Assembly (NCBI GenBank): GCA_022545745.1 | Contig: JACZQL010000023.1 | Span: forward strand, 1 to 9,192 | Direction: 5' to 3' | Length of the DNA stretch: 9,192 nucleotides | From: Deltaproteobacteria bacterium | GTDB lineage: Bacteria > Desulfobacterota_B > Binatia > UBA9968 | Shown: piece after piece, positions 1-6,029 of the stretch | Layout: each line of letters begins with the position of its first letter | Numbering within the stretch: position 1 is the first letter of the stretch | Made by a program: the position numbers and the translations under genes | The notes under the pieces: generated by a model | Told to the model about the DNA's origin: nothing | Database searches by the model: none | Seen by the model: the letters and a program-made list of their open reading frames with translations, nothing else

Positions 1-166
1 TAAATTCAGTTTTGCTTACTGCTATCTGCCTACTAGTTTCCCTTGGCGTCTTGCCGTGAAAGGCTGCGTTGAAGTTAGTCTGTTGAACATTTTATCGGTA
101 AGAATCTAGGGAACCAACCTTCATAATTGTCGTTTATAAAAAGAATAATTCTAGGAGGAGAAGGAG

Positions 167-439
167 ATGACCTATATCATTGCGGAGCCTTGCATCGACG
201 TCAAAGACACCGCCTGTGTGGATGTCTGCCCGGTGGATTGCATCCATCCCACGAAAAATAATACTGAAGAATTCGAGAAGGAAAACAAGCTTTACATCGA
301 TCCAGAAGAGTGCATCGACTGCGGGGCCTGTGAACCGGTCTGTCCGGTAGAGGCGATTTTTGAGGAGGCGGCGACTCCGGACAAGTGGAAGCAATACATC
401 CAGATCGACGCCGACTACTTCAAGAACAAAAAGGCTTAG
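167..439 (+). CDS. 7Fe-type ferredoxin ([3Fe-4S][4Fe-4S]), 90 aa
   Basis: This is a small soluble electron carrier. Cysteines lie at 9, 17, 21, 25 and then 49, 52, 55, 59. The first group is C-x7-C-x3-C-P instead of CxxCxxC, the pattern of Azotobacter FdI-like 7Fe ferredoxins. By that model C9, C17 and C59 hold the [3Fe-4S] cluster, C21, C49, C52 and C55 hold the [4Fe-4S] cluster, and C25 is free; the extra free cysteine of FdI between C9 and C17 is absent (V12). The C-terminal 25 residues are a short tail with aromatic and lysine residues. The ATG follows AGGAGG (153-158) at a normal spacing. I see no convincing promoter in bases 1-166. The gene is convergent with lipA, and its TAG stop overlaps the lipA stop in a shared TTAG. 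The nearby KOR enzyme lacks its own ferredoxin domain, so this protein may serve it; that partner assignment is inference. Confidence 0.93.
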   Translation: MTYIIAEPCIDVKDTACVDVCPVDCIHPTKNNTEEFEKENKLYIDPEECIDCGACEPVCPVEAIFEEAATPDKWKQYIQIDADYFKNKKA

Positions 440-1284
440 TGTACGTGGCTCCAGGCGCGGTAGGAACTACGCACTAACGGCCCTGATTCCACGTGCCGAA
501 AGCCGAGCTTTTGGGCCTCTATTTTGAGCTCCTGAAACTCGGATGGGGGAACGTAACGCTCAACCGCAAGCTGGTCCGTTGAAGGTTGGAGATATTGGCC
601 TAGGGTGACGATATCACAGTTAATTTCCCTTAGGTCCTGCAAGGTGACCATAACCTCTTCAAGGGTCTCACCCACACCCAGCATCAATCCCGACTTGGTT
701 AGTATCTCTCCCCGTATCCCTTTGGCGGCATTTAGGATGTCCAACGAACGCCGGTAAAAGGCCCCTGGCCTCACCTTCTTGTAGAGTCGAGGAACGGTTT
801 CGATATTATGGTTCAGAATATTGATTCCTGAGCGAACCACAGTCTCTAGGGCACGCTGATCTCCTTTGAAATCTGGGATGAGCACTTCCACACGAATACC
901 GGGATTGAAGTTCTTGATCCAAAAGACAGTCTTGGCAAAATGGGTTGAGCCTCCATCGGGGAGGTCGTCCCTGTTCACAGATGTCACCACAATATGATCC
1001 AAGCCAAGGTCTTTGACCGCAAGACCGACTTTCCGAGGTTCTTCCGGGTCCAATAGACTCGGCTTGCCTTTGCTAATAGCGCAGAAGCGGCAGCCTCGGG
1101 TGCAGATATCTCCCAGGATTAGAAACGTGGCAGTATTGTGTTCCCAGCATTCACCGGCGTTGGGGCAGCGTGCCTCCTCGCAGACCGTGTGAAGGTTGTG
1201 CCTTCTCAGGATTCGCTTGAGACGGAGGTAGTTGGAACTTCCTGGGGCTTTAACTTTGATCCAGTCGGGATGTCTTCGTGGCAT
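436..1284 (-). CDS. lipA: Lipoyl synthase LipA (radical SAM), 282 aa
   Basis: LipA inserts two sulfurs into protein-bound octanoyl groups on lipoyl domains (E2 or GcvH), using S-adenosylmethionine. Both iron-sulfur signatures are complete: the auxiliary-cluster motif C35-x4-C40-x5-C46 and the radical SAM motif C61-x3-C65-x2-C68 (CTRGCRFC). Family landmarks follow, including [11 protein letters not shown], the HNIET motif and GLMLGVGE, and the C-terminal RSSY (272-275) carries the serine that ligates the auxiliary cluster. The length is slightly short but normal. The ATG at 1284 gives the usual short lead into [10 protein letters not shown], and no better start exists downstream. Its Shine-Dalgarno is weak, and the first 79 bases lie inside the 3' end of lipB, so translation is probably coupled to lipB. 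It is the last gene of the minus-strand block, ending tail-to-tail with the ferredoxin gene with no terminator between. Confidence 0.96.
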   Translation of the reverse strand: MPRRHPDWIKVKAPGSSNYLRLKRILRRHNLHTVCEEARCPNAGECWEHNTATFLILGDICTRGCRFCAISKGKPSLLDPEEPRKVGLAVKDLGLDHIVVTSVNRDDLPDGGSTHFAKTVFWIKNFNPGIRVEVLIPDFKGDQRALETVVRSGINILNHNIETVPRLYKKVRPGAFYRRSLDILNAAKGIRGEILTKSGLMLGVGETLEEVMVTLQDLREINCDIVTLGQYLQPSTDQLAVERYVPPSEFQELKIEAQKLGFRHVESGPLVRSSYRAWSHVH

Positions 1285-1919
1285 AGCTTACTTAAACCTG
1301 TGTAACGAAATTGCTTGATGAAGCATTTGATGAATACCCCTTTCACCCTTTCCAGGTCAACCTCTCTTCCCAGCTCTTGGTTCATGGAGGTGACTTCAGC
1401 CCATGGGAGACCACAGGGGACAATTCGTTTGAAGTAGGTGAGATCGGAATTCACGTTCAAGGCTGCCCCATGATAGGTAATACCGCTACGCACGGCGATG
1501 CCAATGGAGGCGATTTTCTTGTTTCCAATCCAGACCCCTGTCCAGGGAGGACGCCTTGTGGCCAAGATGCCGTATGCCGTGAGCGTTTGGATAAGCGTCT
1601 TTTCGAGATTGCGGAGGTAGGTGTGGACTTTCCTTCGGACAGTGGATTTGAGGTCCACCAGGGGATAGACCACGAGCTGGCCGGGACCATGATAGGTGAT
1701 GTCTCCTCCCCGGCCGGTAGAATGAACGGGCACCTCACCAGGATCCAGCAGGTTTTTTACTTTGCCCCCTAGGCCAATGGTAAATACATGGGGATGCTCC
1801 ACCAACAGGAGCGTATCGGCAAGTTGGCCGTTCTGCTTCTGTTTGAGGAGTTTCTCCTGAAGAGACCGCGCGGCCACATATTCCATCTGGCCGAGGTCTT
1901 TGATGAGGAGTGGATGCAT
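1206..1919 (-). CDS. lipB: Lipoyl(octanoyl) transferase LipB, 237 aa
   Basis: LipB moves octanoate from acyl carrier protein to the lysine of lipoyl domains, giving the substrate of LipA. Signature blocks are present in order: RGGDITYHGPGQLVVYP (about 70-86), KIASIGIAVRSGITYHGAALN, and FKRIVPCG. Counted from the ATG at 1919, the catalytic pair is K135 and C169, the same numbers I recall for E. coli LipB. A TTG one codon earlier (1922) is a possible alternative start; GAGGT about 9 bases before the ATG is a plausible Shine-Dalgarno. The last about 26 residues form an extension of no recognised domain, translated from the DNA that also encodes the start of LipA. lipB precedes lipA on the same strand and the two surely work together. 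A 151-base gap separates it from korB upstream. Confidence 0.95.
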   Translation of the reverse strand: MHPLLIKDLGQMEYVAARSLQEKLLKQKQNGQLADTLLLVEHPHVFTIGLGGKVKNLLDPGEVPVHSTGRGGDITYHGPGQLVVYPLVDLKSTVRRKVHTYLRNLEKTLIQTLTAYGILATRRPPWTGVWIGNKKIASIGIAVRSGITYHGAALNVNSDLTYFKRIVPCGLPWAEVTSMNQELGREVDLERVKGVFIKCFIKQFRYTGLSKLCHEDIPTGSKLKPQEVPTTSVSSES

Positions 1920-2070
1920 CAAATGAAGACCTCAGGGAGCAAACGATCCTGTAGCGTAAATCAAGTTGTGGGCAAATTGCAACTGTGCGCATTCTGCTTG
2001 CGCTTTGGCGCGCCGCACCCCTGAATGGAATGGGAGGTATCCGTTGGGGCTTGGATATTCGACGAGGAGC
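1920..2070 (-). other. Spacer between korB and lipB
   Basis: These 151 bases hold no credible gene. They are the 5' region of lipB on the minus strand. I looked for a terminator behind korB and found only a weak GCGC-N9-GCGC pairing without a T run. For a lipB promoter the best minus-strand pairing is TTGCCC with a poor TACAGG box, which I do not trust. Read-through from korAB into lipBA is therefore possible but not shown. Confidence 0.4.
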
Positions 2071-3009
2071 CTACAGCAATTCTTTGATCAAGGACTGGGC
2101 GTCTTCTGGGGAAACTCCCAATGAACGATGTGCCAGGGGCTCCCCATCTGCCAGGACCGGCTCGAGTTGGTCTAGCGAGGGTAAATCCTCGCGCTTCCAG
2201 AACAGCCCAATGGGGATCTCATCGCCCCACATATAGGCCTTTTCCATGGCGGCCTGAAAGTTGCTTGGGTCGTGACCCATATCTTCAAGCTTTCGGGTGC
2301 GCTGTTTGAAAAAGTCGTGTCCGTTGTCCAGGTTGTAGGTTACACAGGGGCTGAAGGTGTCGATGAGGGCAAAGCCTTTGTGCTGGATGCCCCCCTTGAT
2401 GAGTTCGGTCAGGTGTTTGACTTGGCTCGTGAAGCCCCGGGCTACGTATGTCGCCCCGACCGCAATGGCGAGGGGGATCGGATTGATGGGATTCTCTACG
2501 CTGCCAAAAGGTGTGCTTTTGGTGGTCATCCCTTTGATGCTAGTGGGGGAGATCTGGCCAGTGGTCAACCCATAGACCTGATTATCCATAACGATATAGG
2601 TTAGATCCACGTTTCGCCGCATGGTGTGGAGGAAATGGTTGCCCCCGATGCCATAGCCATCGCCATCACCGCCAGTTGCGATGATCTTGAGCTTGTGATT
2701 GCCCAGCTGGGCACCGGTGGCCACGGCCAGCGCGCGGCCATGGAGTGTGTGCATCCCGTACACATTGATGTACCCTGGCAGGTTGGATGAGCAGCCAATA
2801 CCGCTGACTGTCATCACCTCATGGGGGTAAAGACCCAGCTCCACGAGGGCCTGTTTGAGCGCGACGAGCAAGCCGAAGTCGCCGCATCCAGGGCACCAAT
2901 CGGGTTCGACTAGACCTTTGAAGTCCTTAACGGTTGGCTTGGGCCGTTCCAGTTGTGTCCCTGTTGGGCCGCCTGTTCTGCTTGCTATTTCTGCCATGGG
3001 TGTACTCAT
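2071..3009 (-). CDS. korB: 2-oxoacid:ferredoxin oxidoreductase beta subunit (KorB-like), 312 aa
   Basis: This is the thiamine-diphosphate and [4Fe-4S] subunit of a 2-oxoacid:ferredoxin oxidoreductase, which oxidatively decarboxylates a 2-oxoacid to its acyl-CoA and reduces ferredoxin (or runs in reverse). Probable cluster cysteines are C39 and C42 in WCPGCG, C73 in GIGCSS and C222 in SPCVTYN. The thiamine-diphosphate/Mg motif begins GDGDG at 114-118 and closes with N143 in MDNQVYGLT. The length of about 310 aa and the motif wording fit the two-subunit 2-oxoglutarate type (KorB) better than pyruvate enzymes, but substrate cannot be settled by eye. The start is firm: GAGGAGA lies just upstream and overlaps the TGA stop of korA, leaving only 9 bases between the genes, so the two subunits are translationally coupled. 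Confidence 0.93.
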   Translation of the reverse strand: MSTPMAEIASRTGGPTGTQLERPKPTVKDFKGLVEPDWCPGCGDFGLLVALKQALVELGLYPHEVMTVSGIGCSSNLPGYINVYGMHTLHGRALAVATGAQLGNHKLKIIATGGDGDGYGIGGNHFLHTMRRNVDLTYIVMDNQVYGLTTGQISPTSIKGMTTKSTPFGSVENPINPIPLAIAVGATYVARGFTSQVKHLTELIKGGIQHKGFALIDTFSPCVTYNLDNGHDFFKQRTRKLEDMGHDPSNFQAAMEKAYMWGDEIPIGLFWKREDLPSLDQLEPVLADGEPLAHRSLGVSPEDAQSLIKELL

Positions 3010-3018
3010 GATTTCTCC

Positions 3019-4809
3019 TCAAACTGTAATCTCGTGAACCGGTACATACTGCTTGGATTTGCCGGCAAGAATCTTCTTCACGCCGTCCACAATATGATGG
3101 GGCATGAATGGCTCGCCGTCGTACTTGCGGATGTGACCATCCGCATCGATGCCGGTCTCGGACCGAAGATACCTGGCGAATTGGCCACTATAATTGTTTT
3201 CGACAATTATGGTTTTTTTGCTCTTGGAAAGAATGGAGAGGATTGCCTTGGCATGAAGGGGAACGATCCACTTGATCTGAAGGTGGTTGGCTGTGATCCC
3301 TTCTTCTTCGTTGAGTTTCTCCAAGGCCTCGCGGATGACACCTTCGGTGGATCCCCAGCCCACCAAGGTCACCTTCGCCTTTGCGGGCCCGAACAGTTTC
3401 GGTGCCTTGAGCAGGGGTAGAACCCCCTTCATCTTACGCATGCGTTTCTCATGGCTGGCCCGCCGCTTGAGGGGATTGGTGAACTCATCGCTGATGAGCC
3501 CGCCATCTTCATCGTGATCGTCCGTGGCCACCACATGAACATAACCCGGTGTTCCAGGCAGGGCACGCGGTGATATCCCACTTTTGGTGAGGAGGAAACG
3601 TTTATACCCTCCGTTGACGGGAGGGGTGTCGCCGTTCAGGCCAATGACTTCACCACGGTCGATGGGGACATTGAAGTCCAACTCTGCGGGATCCACGCTG
3701 GTCCGCCCCTCGGATAGGAGAAGATCAGAGATGATGATTCCAGGGCATTGGAATTTGTCCACCAGGTTGAAGAGCTCAGGAACTATTTTGAAACAATCGG
3801 GGATGTTGGTCGGTGCCACGATGATTCTCGGATAGTCTCCCTGACCGGCCCCTATCACTTGCCAGAGATCGCCCTGCTCGGTCTTTGTGGGAACCCCTGT
3901 GGCCGGACCCGCCCTCTGAACGTTGATGCAGACCAGGGGGATTTCCATCATAGAGGCTGAGCCGAGTCCTTCGCTCATAAGGGCGAATCCGCCGCCCGAG
4001 GTGGCACACATGGCACGGCACCCCGCGTGTGCGGCACCCGTGACCATATTGATTACCCCGAGTTCGTCTTCCACTTGGCGCACCATGATGCCCAACTGAC
4101 GGGCATGACGGGCCATCCAGTGAAGAACTCCGCTTGCAGGACTCATGGGATAGGCACAGTAAAATTTCACGCCGGCGGCCGCACCGCCCATGGCAAGGGC
4201 TTGATTGCCCTCGAAGAAGGCGAACTTCTTACCTGTATCCGGCAGGGTAAAGGGAAACGGCTTGAAATGAGCAGCTGCATAATCGTAACCTACCCGCGCC
4301 ACACCGACGTTTTCATCCACCACAGCCTGTCCCTTCCTTTTGAACTGGAGGGTCAGAATCTCTTCGAGAATACTGAACTCAACACCGATGAGTTGGAGGA
4401 CGGCGGAGAGGGCAATGGTGTTCTGAACCAAGTCGCCCTTAACGGTGGGAGCCAGCTCTTTGACCGAGAAGGGGCAAAGCTGAGCCCCTTTGTTGGGCGC
4501 ATCCGGTTTTATTTTGTCGCTGTTATAGAGGATTGCAGAGCCGGACTTCATTAGTTTGAGATGCCGGTTCATCGTGTCCTGGTTTAGCGGGATCAGCACG
4601 TCAAGTTTGTCGCCCATGCTGAGAACGGGTTTGTCGCTGGTACGGAGTGTTAGGAATATATGGCCGCCGCGAATAATGGACTGGTAGGCGTTGTAGGCGT
4701 TTAGGTGAAGTCCGCGGCGCACGAAAATTCGTGCCAGAATATCTCCAGGCGTTGCAATCCCCTGTCCGGCTGCGCCGCCGATTGCAATGGCAAGATCAAC
4801 TTTACTCAT
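3019..4809 (-). CDS. korA: 2-oxoacid:ferredoxin oxidoreductase, fused gamma-alpha subunit (KorA-like), 596 aa
   Basis: This is the partner of KorB. Residues about 1-185 are the gamma domain, opening with IGGAAGQGI (10-18). From about 195 the alpha domain follows, with FFEGNQALAMGGAAAG (199-213), YPMSPAS (220-226, in place of the commoner YPITPSS), TSGGGFALMSEG and QRAGPATGVPTKTEQGDL. A C-terminal domain with VTLVGWGSTEG and IIVENNYSGQ ends the protein. Such gamma-alpha fusions with a separate beta subunit are typical of KorAB-type enzymes. No ferredoxin (delta) domain is present, so electrons must leave through the beta-subunit cluster to an external ferredoxin. I chose ATG 4809 over the upstream ATG at 4842: 4809 is preceded by GAAGGGAA at proper spacing, whereas 4842 has only CCTCCT before it, and the conserved gamma domain begins right after 4809. 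Substrate is probably 2-oxoglutarate; pyruvate or another 2-oxoacid is not excluded. Confidence 0.93.
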   Translation of the reverse strand: MSKVDLAIAIGGAAGQGIATPGDILARIFVRRGLHLNAYNAYQSIIRGGHIFLTLRTSDKPVLSMGDKLDVLIPLNQDTMNRHLKLMKSGSAILYNSDKIKPDAPNKGAQLCPFSVKELAPTVKGDLVQNTIALSAVLQLIGVEFSILEEILTLQFKRKGQAVVDENVGVARVGYDYAAAHFKPFPFTLPDTGKKFAFFEGNQALAMGGAAAGVKFYCAYPMSPASGVLHWMARHARQLGIMVRQVEDELGVINMVTGAAHAGCRAMCATSGGGFALMSEGLGSASMMEIPLVCINVQRAGPATGVPTKTEQGDLWQVIGAGQGDYPRIIVAPTNIPDCFKIVPELFNLVDKFQCPGIIISDLLLSEGRTSVDPAELDFNVPIDRGEVIGLNGDTPPVNGGYKRFLLTKSGISPRALPGTPGYVHVVATDDHDEDGGLISDEFTNPLKRRASHEKRMRKMKGVLPLLKAPKLFGPAKAKVTLVGWGSTEGVIREALEKLNEEEGITANHLQIKWIVPLHAKAILSILSKSKKTIIVENNYSGQFARYLRSETGIDADGHIRKYDGEPFMPHHIVDGVKKILAGKSKQYVPVHEITV

Positions 4810-4984
4810 GGTTGTTCCCTTCAAAAGTGACCGGGCTTCCATAGGAGGACACCGGCACCTACTCGTTAATACAGTTTTGATTGAGTACGTTCACGATATG
4901 CAGGGAGGTCCTGTAGGATAGTAGTCTTTCCCACCGCTCTATCCGTAGGGCAAACGTAACCGCCAGGATAACCAACCTATTTAT

Positions 4985-5013
4985 ATTATACCTTATAAAA
5001 CTAAAATCGATAA
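4985..5013 (-). promoter_or_regulatory. Sigma70-type promoter for korAB
   Basis: On the minus strand TTATCG (5013-5008) is followed after exactly 17 bases by a perfect TATAAT (4990-4985). The -35 box matches TTGACA at only 3 of 6 positions, so activity may rest on the -10 box or on an activator. Transcription would begin near 4978, giving korA an untranslated leader of about 170 bases. Confidence 0.6.
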
Positions 5014-5121
5014 GCCCCAATTAACCTTAGGGCCATTTTTCAGGGACTTCCTTCTGTTTATTCCCGATGGCTTCTTTTTTCAAGGGGAATCAACCAGAAC
5101 TTATTATATTTATACTAACGC

Positions 5122-5196
5122 GGTGCGTAAAGGTTAGGTTCCCTGCCTGTTGGATAAGCATCCAAATGTGCAGGCCCCCTTACCTGAGAGGTCACC
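5122..5196 (+). other. Extended imperfect hairpin (structured RNA or palindromic DNA element)
   Basis: Nested inverted repeats share one centre. The inner arm is TTGGAT (5150-5155) with ATCCAA (5160-5165) around the loop AAGC. Next are CCTGC (5142-5146) with GCAGG (5170-5174). Outside that are AGGTTAGG (5131-5138) with CCTTACCT (5178-5185), 7 of 8 pairs. The outermost is GGTG (5122-5125) with CACC (5193-5196). The internal loops between the three inner arms are nearly symmetric (3/4 and 3/3 bases), as in a folded RNA rod. A -10-like TATACT at 5111-5116 would start a + transcript at about the first paired base, though I see no good -35. No T run follows, so it does not look like a terminator. 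I do not recognise the family; it could be a small RNA, a leader of the cold-shock gene, or an extragenic repeat. Confidence 0.5.
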
Positions 5197-5253
5197 AAAC
5201 GTATTTGAAATTCACCCAATCCACCCTCGCAAGCCTGCTTCACCCTTTGTTCC

Positions 5254-5282
5254 TTGACTTGGTTGTTTGGCGGGATTATGAG
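5254..5282 (+). promoter_or_regulatory. Sigma70-type promoter for the cold-shock gene
   Basis: TTGACT (5254-5259, 5 of 6 matches) is followed after exactly 17 bases by TATGAG (5277-5282, 4 of 6). Transcription would start near 5289, about 28 bases before the ATG at 5317. This also argues against any upstream start for the cold-shock protein, because such starts would lie inside the promoter. Confidence 0.6.
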
Positions 5283-5316
5283 AAGTTTAAAGCCGTTTAG
5301 GAAAGAAGGTCTAATT

Positions 5317-5520
5317 ATGACCGGAACGATTAAAAAATTGGTGCGGCAGAAGGGTTTCGGGTTCATTGTCCCCGATGATGGTAGCGATGATGTGTTTTTT
5401 CATCGGGGGAGTCTAGCTCCTCGAGGCCAATTTGAGGACATCAACGAGGGGGATAGTGTACAGTTTCAAACTCGTAAAGGGGAGAAAGGTCCCGTGGCCA
5501 TTGATTTAAAAATTCGATAG
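5317..5520 (+). CDS. Cold-shock-domain protein (CspA family), 67 aa
   Basis: This is a single cold-shock domain that binds single-stranded RNA or DNA, acting as an RNA chaperone or anti-terminator in the cytoplasm. RNP1 is KGFGFI (12-17) and RNP2 is VFFHR (26-30); length and the GDSVQFQ and GPVAIDL strands fit the family. The segment matching KWFN of E. coli CspA reads KKLV here, so the tryptophan and first phenylalanine of the usual binding face are missing; related variants exist in other bacteria. I chose ATG 5317 because AAGAAGG lies just upstream and the domain starts at once (MTGTIKK); longer in-frame starts at 5254 and 5278 add non-homologous sequence and overlap the promoter. A flavin-reductase-like gene follows after 23 bases, probably on the same transcript. 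Confidence 0.93.
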   Translation: MTGTIKKLVRQKGFGFIVPDDGSDDVFFHRGSLAPRGQFEDINEGDSVQFQTRKGEKGPVAIDLKIR

Positions 5521-5543
5521 GGAACACCAAAGGAGGTTTTGCC

Positions 5544-6029
5544 ATGGATGAAGCTGCCAAAAAGACGGCGCTGCGCATGATCCCGTATGGGATGTTCGTT
5601 CTGACTACGAAGGACAGCGCAGGGCAAAGTGTGAATGCGGCGACCATAAACTGGGCGACACAGACTTCATTCAAGCCACCCTTGGTGGCCATTGGGGTCA
5701 AGACTGATTCCGGTGTCCACCGCCATATCAAGGATACCAGTGTCTTTGCGGTTAACGTGATTGGCAGAGATCAAAAAGATTTAGCCTTCAACTTCTTCAA
5801 GTCTCACCAGGTTCAGGGCAACACCATCGGCGGCGAGAGTTTTGAGATCGGTAAAGAGACGGGTTGTCCGCTGTTGCTTAATTCTCCCGCATGGTGGGAA
5901 TGCAAGGTGGTGGGGGAAGTGGCAAAGGGAGATCATACCCTTTTCGTGGGCGAGGTGCTGGATGCAGGTGTCCGTCGGGAGGACCAGACCATCCTCATGA
6001 GAGACCACGGCCTTAACTACGGTGGTTAG
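5544..6029 (+). CDS. Flavin reductase-like FMN-binding protein, 161 aa
   Basis: This is a protein of the flavin reductase (FMN-binding split-barrel) family. Such proteins bind FMN and serve as NAD(P)H:flavin reductases or as flavin domains that pass electrons to rubredoxin or oxygenases. Visible family features are the N-terminal IPYGMFVLTT strand (13-22), NAATINWATQTSFKPPLVAIGV (31-52) that forms the flavin site, the HRHI segment (59-62), FAVNVI (68-73), and the C-terminal LMRDHGLNYGG. The whole protein is this one domain, with no fused rubredoxin. Substrate and partner cannot be told from sequence. The start is certain, since a near-perfect AGGAGG (5531-5536) precedes the ATG. It is probably cotranscribed with the cold-shock gene. 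Its TAG stop overlaps the stop of the convergent acyltransferase gene in TTAG. Confidence 0.9.
   Translation: MDEAAKKTALRMIPYGMFVLTTKDSAGQSVNAATINWATQTSFKPPLVAIGVKTDSGVHRHIKDTSVFAVNVIGRDQKDLAFNFFKSHQVQGNTIGGESFEIGKETGCPLLLNSPAWWECKVVGEVAKGDHTLFVGEVLDAGVRREDQTILMRDHGLNYGG

Larger units (their letters stand above)
4810..5316. other. Divergent intergenic region between korA and the cold-shock gene
   Basis: This 507-base stretch holds no credible gene; an ORF at 5067-5300 (+) lacks a ribosome binding site and recognisable sequence. It does hold a minus-strand kor promoter (4985-5013), a plus-strand cold-shock promoter (5254-5282), an AT-rich patch around 4975-5015, and a large imperfect hairpin (5122-5196). 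The implied kor leader (about 4810-4978) contains a small perfect stem, GGATAG at 4916-4921 with CTATCC at 4939-4944 around a 17-base loop. I recognise no known riboswitch in it. Confidence 0.6.

Noticed and set aside
68..87. Direct repeat GTTGAA spaced 14 bases, possible promoter or operator for ferredoxin
   Set aside because: The repeat is only 6 bases and no good -10 box lies at a suitable distance.
142..152. 11-base palindrome AGAATAATTCT before the ferredoxin ribosome binding site
   Set aside because: It is short, AT-rich and isolated, so chance is likely and there is no supporting promoter.
1311..1772. 153-residue ORF on the + strand within lipB
   Set aside because: It is a shadow of lipB, whose catalytic motifs are complete on the opposite strand.
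4027..4554. 175-residue ORF antisense to korA
   Set aside because: It lies wholly within a strongly conserved coding region on the other strand and shows no family features.
4948..4966. Sigma54-like promoter on the minus strand (CTGGC ... TTTGCCC)
   Set aside because: There are 11 bases between the GG and GC elements instead of the strict 10, and the box matches are partial; the TATAAT promoter nearby is a better explanation.
5067..5300. 77-residue ORF on the + strand in the intergenic region
   Set aside because: No ribosome binding site, no recognisable sequence, and it overlaps the hairpin and the cold-shock promoter.
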